From Rickettsia typhi (GTDB taxonomy: Bacteria > Pseudomonadota > Alphaproteobacteria > Rickettsiales > Deianiraeaceae), in the NCBI GenBank assembly GCA_945881985.1, contig CAMCVL010000002.1, positions 1 through 64,000 of the forward strand: DNA of 64,000 nt, in the 5' to 3' direction. The notes beneath the pieces were generated by a model, which saw nothing but the letters and a program-made list of their open reading frames with translations, ran no database searches and was not told the origin of the DNA. The position numbers and the translations under genes were made by a program. Numbering within the stretch: the stretch's first letter is position 1; each line of letters starts with the position of its first letter. Positions 8,875-16,940 of this stretch are shown in pieces.

Positions 8875-9423
8875 TTGTCGGTCGGTTTTTCAATCAAAAA
8901 AGTGCAGTCTAGCTACTTACCGTGGTACAATATTAATCAAATAGCTTTTTTGCAGGAGCGTTTAGACAAGCTAAAAACCTTTGATGTTTTTGAGTACGGC
9001 GGTGGTGCTTCAAGCCTTTATTACTTGCCAATTGTTAAAAGCTTATGCCTTAGCGAAAGCCGAGAAGAATGGTTTAATTTTGTAAAATCTAATGCAGACA
9101 AAGACCATCTTTACAAACTTAATGCAAAACATATTACAAAAGATTTTGCTGCAAGCATATCGCTTTTTGATAAATTGTTTGACTTAATCGTTGTTGACTC
9201 AAACGATAGAGCCAAATGCCTTGACTACGCAGTTAGCTACCTAAAGCCAGATGGCTGGATTATTTTAGACAATAGCGAGAGGCAAAACTTGGTTGCCGCA
9301 AAGCAAAAGTTAATAGATTGCGGGTTTAAGAGTCTTGACTTTTGCGGCAAAAAACCTCAGGATGTGGATAATGCTGATGCGGAAGTTTCGTATTCTACAA
9401 TTTTTACAAAAGGCACTTTTTAA
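8875..9423 (+). CDS. Class I SAM-dependent methyltransferase-like protein, non-ATG start
   Basis: A 182-residue Rossmann-like protein. VFEYGGGASSLYY looks like the SAM-binding motif I, LIVVDSND is a motif-II/IV-like acidic strand, and LKPDGWIILDNSE is a typical post-motif strand of class I methyltransferases. The substrate is unknown. The open frame is bounded by an in-frame TAA at 8860, just after the tRNA-Arg CCA, and contains no ATG at all; TTG at 8875 is the best start. It is either a genuine TTG-start gene or one whose 5' end was removed at the tRNA boundary. Confidence 0.6.
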   Translation: MSVGFSIKKVQSSYLPWYNINQIAFLQERLDKLKTFDVFEYGGGASSLYYLPIVKSLCLSESREEWFNFVKSNADKDHLYKLNAKHITKDFAASISLFDKLFDLIVVDSNDRAKCLDYAVSYLKPDGWIILDNSERQNLVAAKQKLIDCGFKSLDFCGKKPQDVDNADAEVSYSTIFTKGTF

Positions 9424-9459
9424 AACTCAGTTAAGTGTAATCACGCAAAATGCAATAAG

Positions 9460-10239
9460 CTACTCGTTAACAAGGTGGTAGCCGCCATCCACACTTATCC
9501 ATTGCCCTGTAAGGTAAGTAGACGAGCTTAAATAGCTAATCGCATCGGCAATGTCTTGTGCGTCGCCTTTGCGTTTTAGCGGTATTTGAGCTTCAAGCCT
9601 TGCAAGATAACTTTGCTCCTCGCTATCCGCAGCCATTATGTAGCCCGGCATAACGCAGTTAACTCTTAGCAAAGGAGCAAGCTCTACGGACATTTGCCTT
9701 GATGCCTCAAACAGCATTTTTTTAGATAGCAAATAATTAAAATACATTGTCTTAGCCCTCTTAAAGTTGGCATCTATTATATTTACCACAGATGGATTTA
9801 GGTTTTGTAGCAAATGTGATTGACTTATCAAGTGATAAAAACTTTTTGTAATTAAGCAAGGCGATTTAACATGTAAGTTGATACATGTATCAAAATCATC
9901 AATGTTAAAATCTTTACAACTAGATTTTGTAAAAACCGAAGCATTGTTAATAACAAGGCTAAGACCACTAAATTGCTTAGCAACCTCTGTTATTAAGCCG
10001 CTTGCAAATTTTGCATCGGTTAAATTGCCAGTATATATCTTTGTGTCAACACTGGGGTTGATTGCCTTAAGGCTTGCTTCAAGCTCTTTTGCCTCCGTCT
10101 TTGATGCGTTGCAGTGTATTGCAATACCACCATAACCTTGATGCACTAAGTGCTTAGCAACAAAAGCCCCAAGCCTTTTTGCACCGCCGGTAATTAAAGC
10201 TGCTTTACAAGAATTATCTACCTTTGTTACCATTGACAT
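9460..10239 (-). CDS. Short-chain dehydrogenase/reductase, pteridine-reductase-like
   Basis: NAD(P)H-dependent SDR oxidoreductase. The dinucleotide motif reads LITGGAKRLGA, the strand motif is NNAS, and the catalytic pair is present in modified context: Tyr and Lys in YFNYLLSKK, spaced YxxxK-like. The C-terminal ITGQW-type segment is LTGQWISVDGGYH. TGGAKRLG and NNAS resemble pteridine/dihydromonapterin reductases (PTR1/FolM), so a role in reducing pterins or folate is possible but not proven. A TTG 15 nt further upstream would extend the frame; I chose the ATG at 10239, which overlaps the end of pdxJ by 26 nt and makes the two genes a likely operon. Confidence 0.75.
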   Translation of the reverse strand: MSMVTKVDNSCKAALITGGAKRLGAFVAKHLVHQGYGGIAIHCNASKTEAKELEASLKAINPSVDTKIYTGNLTDAKFASGLITEVAKQFSGLSLVINNASVFTKSSCKDFNIDDFDTCINLHVKSPCLITKSFYHLISQSHLLQNLNPSVVNIIDANFKRAKTMYFNYLLSKKMLFEASRQMSVELAPLLRVNCVMPGYIMAADSEEQSYLARLEAQIPLKRKGDAQDIADAISYLSSSTYLTGQWISVDGGYHLVNE

Positions 10240-10996
10240 TTGTATGTTTATCAATTATGTTCCTCATTGTTTTAATTGCACCTTCAAGCCCAGTAAAAAT
10301 TGCCTCCGTGATTAAAAAATGTCCTATATTTAGCTCGCTAACATAATCTATTGCAGCAATTTTACCTACATTGTTAAAGGTTAGTCCGTGTCCAGCATTT
10401 ACTTTAATGCCAAGGTTTGTAAGTTTTGCTGCAAAAGATGTAATTTTTGCAATTTCCTCATTTGCCTCAGTATCCTTGTTTAAGTCGCACAGGTGTGAGT
10501 ATTTACCGGTATGCACTTCAACCGCAGCAATCTTACACCCTGTTTGCAAAAGAGTTTTTATGATTTGTATGTTTGCATCAGAAGGATCCAAAAACAAAGA
10601 TACACTAATGCCGGCAGATGTAAATTGTGGCACCATGTCTACAAGTTTGTCAAAAACGGATTGCAAGGCAATGTTTAGGCCGCTTTCGGTCGTTACTTCC
10701 TCGCGTTTTTCGGGCACTATGCAAACAAAATCTGGTTTTGCGGCTATTGCAATTTGGGTAATTTGCCAATTTAAACCTATTTCCAAATTAACAGGGCAGG
10801 GCCTTTTTTTGCAAATAAGCTCCAAATCGGCATCTGTGATGTGCCTTCTATCTTCCCGCAGGTGTATGGTGATGAGGTTTGCATTGTCTGCAACAATTTG
10901 GCAGGCTCTTAGCATGTTTGGATACAAACTACCCCGTGCATTCCGGATGGTTGCTATGTGGTCTATGTTAACCCCAAGGGATACAAAGCGAGACAT
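10214..10996 (-). CDS. pdxJ: Pyridoxine 5'-phosphate synthase
   Basis: PdxJ closes the pyridine ring of vitamin B6, condensing 3-amino-2-oxopropyl phosphate with deoxyxylulose 5-phosphate. The diagnostic N-terminus LGVNIDHIATIRNARG is present, followed by ITIHLREDRRHI, PVNLEIG, CIVPEKREEVTTESGL and NAGHGLTFNN, all TIM-barrel phosphate- and substrate-binding segments. At 260 residues it is slightly longer than the usual ~240. It precedes and overlaps the SDR gene. PLP made this way would serve the PLP enzymes glyA and hisC in this window. pdxA is not in the window. Confidence 0.96.
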   Translation of the reverse strand: MSRFVSLGVNIDHIATIRNARGSLYPNMLRACQIVADNANLITIHLREDRRHITDADLELICKKRPCPVNLEIGLNWQITQIAIAAKPDFVCIVPEKREEVTTESGLNIALQSVFDKLVDMVPQFTSAGISVSLFLDPSDANIQIIKTLLQTGCKIAAVEVHTGKYSHLCDLNKDTEANEEIAKITSFAAKLTNLGIKVNAGHGLTFNNVGKIAAIDYVSELNIGHFLITEAIFTGLEGAIKTMRNIIDKHTNVNGNKGR

Positions 10997-11149
10997 AAAA
11001 AAACAAAATTATAATTTACAATTTAACTTAAGCATTTTTATTGTCAACCTTTGGTGTAAATTTGTGGTTAACTGCCAACACAAAGGTAAAACAAAGGTAA
11101 AAAAAACTTTGCAAAATATTTTACTTTACCTAGAATATCTTTGTTGTTT

Positions 11150-11173
11150 AGGCATTTTACAATGAAAATGCCT
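11150..11173. promoter_or_regulatory. Perfect hairpin in the leader of the phytochelatin-synthase-like gene
   Basis: AGGCATTTT (11150-11158) and AAAATGCCT (11165-11173) form a perfect 9-bp stem with a 6-nt loop, ending 30 nt before the ATG at 11204. It lies between the divergent pdxJ and peptidase genes and has no following T-run, so it is more likely a leader structure or protein-binding site than a terminator. Confidence 0.5.
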
Positions 11174-11203
11174 GCGTAATAAAGCTAAATCTATTTTATT
11201 TTA

Positions 11204-12040
11204 ATGGGGTTTTGTTGTTGTTTTATGACCAAGAGGCTTTTGTATTACAAGGTAAATGTTGCTTGTGTAAAAAAACTTGTAGCAATATTGTTTTTGTCAT
11301 GCTGTAACTTTACCTTGACATATGGATATGTCAATAAGGATAGTCCGCAAAGTGGCATTGTTTATTATGCAAGCGAGGAGTCCTTAGCTATGCTAAAGGA
11401 ATCTAATTTGCACGATTTTTTAATTTTGTCGCAAAATTTTGAACCGCAAAACAATCCAACTTACTGCGGGATTGCAACGGCAAATATAATATTAAATAGT
11501 ATTTTTTTGCCAATTGCAAAACCAGATTCCAAGCCAAAGAACATGGTGCAAATGCCAGTAAAAACAAGTGGCAAGATTGGTATTGAAAGATATTTTCAGG
11601 ACCAGCTTTTAAACAAGCAAACCGATAGCAAGGTAAAATTAAAATCTGTTATTGAATGGCTACAGGGTGGCGACCCTGGACTGAGCTTAAAGAATTTAAA
11701 AGATTTATTGATTTTTTACAAGCTAAACGCACAAAGTTTTTACGCTGATGGTAGTGGGGGTTATGCAAATTTTATTAAACACCTTGAGGACAATCTTGCA
11801 AAGGATGATTTGACATTTATTGTCGTAAATTTTGACCACAAAACTCTTGGTTTTACAACTGGCTCGGGGCATATATCTCCGCTTTTAGCCTACAACAAGC
11901 AAAGGCAGATGGTTTTAGTTGGGGATGTTTCAATATCTTCAAACCCTTGGTTTTGGGTGCCTGTAAAAAGTATGTACGATGCAATGAACACTCTGGACGG
12001 GCAAACTTATCGCGGTTACATTATAGTAAAAAAGATGTAG
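11204..12040 (+). CDS. Phytochelatin-synthase-like cysteine peptidase, exported
   Basis: A papain-fold Clan CA peptidase of the phytochelatin synthase family. The catalytic triad is visible: Cys88 in PTYCGIATANIILN, His223 in GSGHISPLLAY and Asp241 in VLVGDVS, with the His-Asp spacing of 18 residues known for the family. Bacterial members usually cleave glycine from glutathione rather than polymerise it. An N-terminal hydrophobic stretch (about residues 24-42, LVAILFLSCCNF) suggests export to the periplasm or beyond. Starts at 11204 or at 11225 are both possible, the latter giving a more standard signal peptide. It lies 21 nt before a TPR-like gene. Cation detoxification, glutathione turnover or a host-directed role are all open. 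Confidence 0.82.
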   Translation: MGFCCCFMTKRLLYYKVNVACVKKLVAILFLSCCNFTLTYGYVNKDSPQSGIVYYASEESLAMLKESNLHDFLILSQNFEPQNNPTYCGIATANIILNSIFLPIAKPDSKPKNMVQMPVKTSGKIGIERYFQDQLLNKQTDSKVKLKSVIEWLQGGDPGLSLKNLKDLLIFYKLNAQSFYADGSGGYANFIKHLEDNLAKDDLTFIVVNFDHKTLGFTTGSGHISPLLAYNKQRQMVLVGDVSISSNPWFWVPVKSMYDAMNTLDGQTYRGYIIVKKM

Positions 12041-12061
12041 GTCTAGTTGTTAAAATAATAT

Positions 12062-12784
12062 ATGCAGGCGTTTTTAAGTGACGGCTGGCAAAATCAGATG
12101 CTTGCAACAAATTTATTACTTATTGACTACGACCTTAAGCAAGGTAATGATAATCTTGATGGATATAACTCCCTTGCAATTCAATCTTGCTTAAAAGGCG
12201 ATGTTAAAGCCGCCTTAGCTCTTTTTAGTAAGGCAATTAAATTGGGGACTGGTATGCATGTTTATTTGCATTATTGTGGTGCTTTGTTGTTTGTTTGCCT
12301 TGCTGCCTCTTACGATTTAGTAGGTGACGCTGAAAATAAGGCAAAAGCAAAAGAGTATGCAGTTTTTTTAGACCACTGGATACCTCTGCAAAGCACTAAC
12401 TTAATGGACTTTATTGTATCCACTGATCCATTGCGTGCCTGTATATCTAAAAATCTTGATTTTTTTGTAGAACGCAGCCAGCATGTAATTTTTGATTACA
12501 AATTTGAAGGGCTTTATGCGGATATGTTAAAGACTTTGCAAAATGACGCACCGCAAGATTGCTTAAATAAGGCTTTGCACCTTACGCATTTGGCAAGTGA
12601 GCAGCATTTTTGCTACCATCAAGAGTGTTCCAAGATTTATTACAATAGGGCATTGTGTTTTTTTGCAAATGGGGATACAGAACTTGCACTTAATGATATT
12701 ACAATCGCACTTGATTTTGATAAGAAAAACCCATTAAATCAAATGTTTAGGCAGCTACAGAGTGACATTAAAACCCTTTGCTAA
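12062..12784 (+). CDS. TPR-like repeat protein of unknown function
   Basis: 240 residues, all helical in appearance, with tetratricopeptide-like segments. YNSLAIQSCLKGDVKAALALFSKAIKLG (residues ~35-62) and YYNRALCFFANGDTELALNDITIALDFD (~197-224) both show the alternating small and large residues of TPR helices. A hydrophobic stretch around YLHYCGALLFVCLAASY (~69-85) could be a buried helix; no signal peptide is evident. It follows the phytochelatin-synthase-like gene by 21 nt and is probably cotranscribed, perhaps as a partner or chaperone. I do not recognise a named family. Confidence 0.65.
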   Translation: MQAFLSDGWQNQMLATNLLLIDYDLKQGNDNLDGYNSLAIQSCLKGDVKAALALFSKAIKLGTGMHVYLHYCGALLFVCLAASYDLVGDAENKAKAKEYAVFLDHWIPLQSTNLMDFIVSTDPLRACISKNLDFFVERSQHVIFDYKFEGLYADMLKTLQNDAPQDCLNKALHLTHLASEQHFCYHQECSKIYYNRALCFFANGDTELALNDITIALDFDKKNPLNQMFRQLQSDIKTLC

Positions 12785-12882
12785 AAGCCCATTATTTTAA
12801 AAAACCTTAAGGTTAACTTTAGGCACAAAGATAAAGATGCAATCTAATTTTGCAATTTAGGTTGACGGTATAATGAAAAAAG

Positions 12883-13065
12883 CTACTTGGACGGCGGATT
12901 TGAATTTTTGCCTTCAATAAGACCTTTTATAAAATACACTTCTTTTTCAATAGCACCAAGTCTATCGTCAAACCTATCCATTTTTTTGTTTAATTTTGCA
13001 AAAAGAAAACCAACGCCAACTATAGCAACAGGATTTATCAAGCTTAAAACTTCAAACAAGGTCAT
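12883..13065 (-). CDS. Small membrane protein with coiled-coil tail
   Basis: 60 residues from the ATG at 13065; a TTG further upstream would add 24 hydrophobic residues, but I prefer the ATG. One transmembrane helix (about residues 5-23, LSLINPVAIVGVGFLFAKL) is followed by a charged amphipathic stretch (KMDRFDDRLGAIEKEVYFIKGLIEG) that should form a short coiled coil. It is divergent from the TonB receptor gene. Function unknown; small proteins of this layout are often confused with holins, but nothing here supports lysis. Confidence 0.5.
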   Translation of the reverse strand: MTLFEVLSLINPVAIVGVGFLFAKLNKKMDRFDDRLGAIEKEVYFIKGLIEGKNSNPPSK

Positions 13066-13225
13066 AATTTGTAAGCAATAGTCAGTAGTAATGTTAATAA
13101 GTATAATGTATAGTGAAACTAATAAAATGTCAAGCAATCTTGTTTATTGGCGGGGGGTTGGCATTGGTGATGAATATTGTTTTTTTGAGCTGTAAAAAAA
13201 TTTTGATTTTTTACTTGCAATTAAA

Positions 13226-13244
13226 GAGAATGATAATAGTTATC
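13226..13244. promoter_or_regulatory. Fur box 1
   Basis: 19 bp matching 16 of 19 positions of the classical Fur consensus GATAATGATAATCATTATC. It lies 63 bp upstream of the TonB receptor ATG and 5 bp before a second box, so iron-responsive repression is expected. Confidence 0.75.
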
Positions 13245-13249
13245 ATACA

Positions 13250-13268
13250 GATAATGATAGTGATTATC
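13250..13268. promoter_or_regulatory. Fur box 2
   Basis: GATAATGATAGTGATTATC matches 17 of 19 positions of the Fur consensus and is close to palindromic. It lies 38 bp upstream of the receptor ATG, in tandem with box 1, so two Fur dimers could bind side by side. Confidence 0.82.
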
Positions 13269-13306
13269 ATAATCTGTGTTTGTATAAAATATTAATCAAG
13301 ACTAAA

Positions 13307-15499
13307 ATGACAAATAAATATACAAAGCTAGCCGTAACTTTTTTAGCTTGCGGTGCTTTTTACCTGCAATCCTTTGCGGCAGATGGCAACAAGCAATATG
13401 CGGACTCTGTAAGCGTTGTTGCAAGCAAGGATGTGCCTGTTAATTTTGCGGGCTCTGTGAGTAAGGTATCAAAAGAGCAGCTTGCTAGGGATCAATACAC
13501 GGATGTGAATAGAATTTTAAAGAATCTACCCGGAGTCAACATAAGGGAAGAGGATGGTTTTGGACTAAGACCAAATATTGGTATCAGGGGGTCTAGAAGC
13601 TCAAGGTCTGCAAACATAACGCTCCTTGAGGACGGAACCCTTGCCGCACCGGCAGCCTTTGGCAACCCAGAGGCTTATTACTTTCCTGAGCCATCGCGGA
13701 TGGAGAGTTTTGAAGTATTTAAAGGGGGGAGTGTTGTAAAATATGGGCCACGAACAACATCTGGCGTGTTAAATATGATAACCAAGCAAATTGACAACTC
13801 AAGCAATGTTAATGTTTCAACAGGCTCGTTTAATGAAAAAAACATTATTGCTAAACACTCAGTTTTAAAGGATAATTATGGTTATTTAATTAACTACTCA
13901 AATCGTAGCTCGGATGGATTTAAAAAAATTGATAATTCAAATCAAAACACCGGCTATAAATCGCAGGATTATATGATAAAACTAAGATACAACAACGATA
14001 AAAAATCATATTTTTACAGCCAGTTTGACTTAAAACTTGCACAAAACCAATCATCTTCAAACGAAACATACTTGGGGCTTACAAAAGAGGATTTTGACAA
14101 AAATCCACTTCGCAGATACACAGCCTCGGAGCTTGATAGGTTTGAGGGCACTGATAATCAAGCTGAACTAAAGCACACTCTTGTAATAGACGATAACTTT
14201 ACCTTAAACACAAAAATATATCAAAGCCAATTTGCTAGAAGCTGGCACAGGCTTAACACTATTAATGGTAAGTCTTTATCTGATATACTGTTAAATCCTT
14301 CGCAATACGCAGCTGAACTTGCAATTATAAAGGGGGAAGCAAGCACGACAAACGGCTCAGTTACGCTTAAAGACAACAAAAGAACTTATTTATCAAGAGG
14401 GATTCAATTAGACTCCAGTTTTAACCTGCAAACCGCAGATGTTAAACATAATTTTGAAGTTGGCACAAGGCTGCATAACGACTACGAGGACAAGCACCAA
14501 GCACTAGACAAATACAATATAACAGGGGGACGGCTGAACCTTTATCAAGCAGGAATATACGGTGAAACAGGAAAGCTATCGGACAATCAAAGAAACAGCG
14601 GAACATCATTTGCCGGCTATATAAAAGATGAAATTGAATATAACAAATTTACCATTGCACCCGGATTTAGATACGAAAGAGTAAGTTTAAATCAAAAGGA
14701 ATGGCAGGATTCTCAAAGAACCAATCAAGTATTAAACGCAACAAATGTTATTTCTGCACTCTTACCAAGCCTCTCGGCAAGTTATTTACTAAATGACGAA
14801 ACGGCAATCTTTGCCTCTGTCAACAAAGGTTTTGCACCCCCAGCACCGGGTAGCAAGGCAGATAAGGAGACCTCAACAAATTATGAGCTTGGATATAGAT
14901 TGCAAAACAAGGATAAAAAAACCGCAATAGAGGCTGTTGCTTATTATAACGATTATAAAAACTTATTAGCCTCCGATGGCACTGCGGGTGGCGGTGCTGC
15001 AACAGGTAACCAATACAACGCAGGCAAGGTAAAAACATATGGGCTTGAGTTTGTTGCATCGTCAAATCGAGTATTTAAAGGCTTTGAGCTGCCAACAAGC
15101 CTTGTGTACACATACACAATGGCAACATTTGAGTCCAGTTTTATACAAAACGGTATACCGGAGTGGGGCAGTGTTGCAAAAGGCAACAAACTACCATATG
15201 TGCCAAACAATCAATTAACAATCAACAATGGAATTGCAAAGGGCGATCTTAGCTTTAATTTGTCATCAAGATATGTGCAAAGAATGAACGCAAATGCAAG
15301 CGGCACCCAGCAAATACCAAGCCAGTTTGTGTTTGACGCAACATTGCATTATAATATAAACAAAACATCGCAGCTCTATGCTGGCATTGACAATATTACC
15401 GATAGAATTTATCTTGTGTCTCTAAGTCCAAGTGGCTACAGAGGGGGAAAGCCAAGAACCATAAAAATTGGTCTATCTTTTGCCACCGATGCAAAGTAA
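13307..15499 (+). CDS. TonB-dependent outer-membrane receptor, FecA-like
   Basis: 730 residues from the ATG at 13307 (an in-frame TTG at 13280 lies next to the Fur boxes and is rejected). The signal peptide LAVTFLACGAFYLQSFAA is followed by a possible TonB box DSVSVVAS. The plug domain carries NRILKNLPGVNIREEDGFG, PNIGIRGSRSSRSANI and the FKGGSVVKYGPRTTSGVLNM segment. The rest is beta-barrel sequence, with YELGYRLQNKD and a terminal RTIKIGLSF strand. The plug resembles ferric-citrate (FecA) receptors, so uptake of an iron chelate is likely; the ligand is not determined. Two Fur boxes lie directly upstream. No TonB/ExbBD or ABC partner genes are in the window. Confidence 0.9.
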   Translation: MTNKYTKLAVTFLACGAFYLQSFAADGNKQYADSVSVVASKDVPVNFAGSVSKVSKEQLARDQYTDVNRILKNLPGVNIREEDGFGLRPNIGIRGSRSSRSANITLLEDGTLAAPAAFGNPEAYYFPEPSRMESFEVFKGGSVVKYGPRTTSGVLNMITKQIDNSSNVNVSTGSFNEKNIIAKHSVLKDNYGYLINYSNRSSDGFKKIDNSNQNTGYKSQDYMIKLRYNNDKKSYFYSQFDLKLAQNQSSSNETYLGLTKEDFDKNPLRRYTASELDRFEGTDNQAELKHTLVIDDNFTLNTKIYQSQFARSWHRLNTINGKSLSDILLNPSQYAAELAIIKGEASTTNGSVTLKDNKRTYLSRGIQLDSSFNLQTADVKHNFEVGTRLHNDYEDKHQALDKYNITGGRLNLYQAGIYGETGKLSDNQRNSGTSFAGYIKDEIEYNKFTIAPGFRYERVSLNQKEWQDSQRTNQVLNATNVISALLPSLSASYLLNDETAIFASVNKGFAPPAPGSKADKETSTNYELGYRLQNKDKKTAIEAVAYYNDYKNLLASDGTAGGGAATGNQYNAGKVKTYGLEFVASSNRVFKGFELPTSLVYTYTMATFESSFIQNGIPEWGSVAKGNKLPYVPNNQLTINNGIAKGDLSFNLSSRYVQRMNANASGTQQIPSQFVFDATLHYNINKTSQLYAGIDNITDRIYLVSLSPSGYRGGKPRTIKIGLSFATDAK

Positions 15500-15540
15500 A
15501 AAACATTAGACCAATTACTTCCCCAGATTTCATTGTAACT

Positions 15541-15571
15541 TAACAAGCCAGAGGTTAAAGTCAGCTTGTTA
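15541..15571. terminator. Inverted repeat between convergent genes
   Basis: TAACAAGC (15541-15548) and GCTTGTTA (15564-15571) form an 8-bp stem with a 15-nt loop between the convergent receptor and murA genes. There is no T-run on either side, so its efficiency as a terminator is doubtful. Confidence 0.4.
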
Positions 15572-15629
15572 TGTGTAATAATCAAAATAACAGTCAAAAC
15601 ATTAGATTTTTGGTGGGGATGGTGTTTAT

Positions 15630-16940
15630 TTAAAACTGTCTTTTAATTTTTGCACCGCATTTGTTAAGCTTGGCATCAAAAAGCTCATAGCCCCTGTCAA
15701 GCTGCGTTGTGCTTGCAATTGTTGTTGTGGTGCCGCTTGGTCTTGCAAGTGCAGCCATAACAACCGCTGCAGATGCTCTAAGGTCGTGACCTATAAGTTC
15801 AACATTGCTTGTGCTGCAAAAAGATTTAACTGGTTTTATGGTGCAAATTTTACCATCTACTTTTGCTTTTGCCCCAATTTTGTTAAGTTCTTTAATGTGG
15901 GCAAAGCGGTTTTCAAAGATTGTCTCAGTGACAATCGCAGGCTTGCTTGCAAGGCAAAAGAGTGTTGTTAGTTGTGGCTGCAGGTCCGTAGGAAAGGCGG
16001 GGTGGATGTTGGTTTCAAGGTTAAAGCTGTTAAGTCCAGATTGTGCACGGGAGGCTAAAATGCCATTGTGTAGCTCTTCAATCTTGCATCCTGCATTTTG
16101 CAGTTGAGGTATAAAGCTTTCAATTTCGTGAAGCTTAATATTTTTGAGTAAAATTTTGCCATCTGTAACGGCGGCTAAAATGATAAAGGTACCAGCCTCT
16201 ATGCGGTCGGATGGTATTTTAAAGATAATTTCACCCTTTGGATTTAATAGACTACCCCCGGTGCCATTGATTATTGCAGTTTTGGTCAGTGCATCGTACT
16301 CAATGCTTGCCCCGCACAGATTTAAAAATTCAATTAAACTCAAAACCTCAGGCTCGCCGGCAATGTTTTTAATAATACTTTGCCCTTTAGCAAGGCAAGC
16401 TGCCATGATAATGTTTTGACTTGCCCCAACGGATGCAAATCTTAGTTCAAAATTGCAGCCCTTAAGTCCATTTGGTGCACTAAGCTCGGCGTAATCTTCG
16501 CCTTGTAAAATGCTTGCCCCAAGTTTTGTTAGAGCATCAAGGTGAATGTCAATTTTACGCTCACCAATGCTACATCCGCCCGGAAATGGCAATTTTGCAT
16601 GTCCAAACCTTGCAAGCATCGGCCCCATAAATAACACAGATGTACGAATAAGCCCAGCAATCTTGCTTGATGTTATATTTGTTTGCTCTTTTTTAACAAG
16701 CCCAATTGCTTTAATGCAACAACCTTGATTGTAGCAAAAATTGTATCCAAAGCCAACCTCCCTAAGTGCTTGCAAAACATAGCAAATATCTTGCGTGCTT
16801 GCCGAATTTTGCAAGGTTACCAAGGCATCACTACTAAGCAGCATACTGGCTATAATAATTGGCATGCTGGCGTTTTTAGAGCCCGAAATTACAACCTCGC
16901 CTTCAGGCTTAATGCCGCCTTCAATAATTAATTTTGGCAT
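15630..16940 (-). CDS. murA: UDP-N-acetylglucosamine 1-carboxyvinyltransferase
   Basis: First committed step of peptidoglycan precursor synthesis: transfers enolpyruvate from PEP to UDP-GlcNAc in the cytosol. The N-terminus IIEGGIKPEGEVVISGSKNASMP is diagnostic (the Lys-Asn pair binds substrate). The catalytic Cys is retained at residue 123 in PGGCSIGERKIDIH, so fosfomycin sensitivity is expected at the enzyme level. The C-terminal RGYELFDAKLNKCGAKI is typical. The length of 436 is slightly above the usual ~420. Its start overlaps the end of ubiE by 13 nt, making it the last gene of the rpmF-nusA-ubiE-murA run. Confidence 0.96.
   Translation of the reverse strand: MPKLIIEGGIKPEGEVVISGSKNASMPIIIASMLLSSDALVTLQNSASTQDICYVLQALREVGFGYNFCYNQGCCIKAIGLVKKEQTNITSSKIAGLIRTSVLFMGPMLARFGHAKLPFPGGCSIGERKIDIHLDALTKLGASILQGEDYAELSAPNGLKGCNFELRFASVGASQNIIMAACLAKGQSIIKNIAGEPEVLSLIEFLNLCGASIEYDALTKTAIINGTGGSLLNPKGEIIFKIPSDRIEAGTFIILAAVTDGKILLKNIKLHEIESFIPQLQNAGCKIEELHNGILASRAQSGLNSFNLETNIHPAFPTDLQPQLTTLFCLASKPAIVTETIFENRFAHIKELNKIGAKAKVDGKICTIKPVKSFCSTSNVELIGHDLRASAAVVMAALARPSGTTTTIASTTQLDRGYELFDAKLNKCGAKIKRQF

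Noticed and set aside
12803-12814. AACCTTAAGGTT palindrome after the TPR-like gene
   Set aside because: 12 bp, AT-rich, no loop and no T-run; too likely by chance to be listed as a site.
13113-13295. 60-codon frame MKLIKCQAILFIGGG... upstream of the TonB receptor
   Set aside because: It runs through both Fur boxes and the promoter region; the Ile/Val-rich end simply translates the operator sequence.
13280-13306. TTG start for the TonB receptor
   Set aside because: The ATG at 13307 gives a clean signal peptide; the extension lies between the Fur boxes and the gene and is hydrophobic noise.
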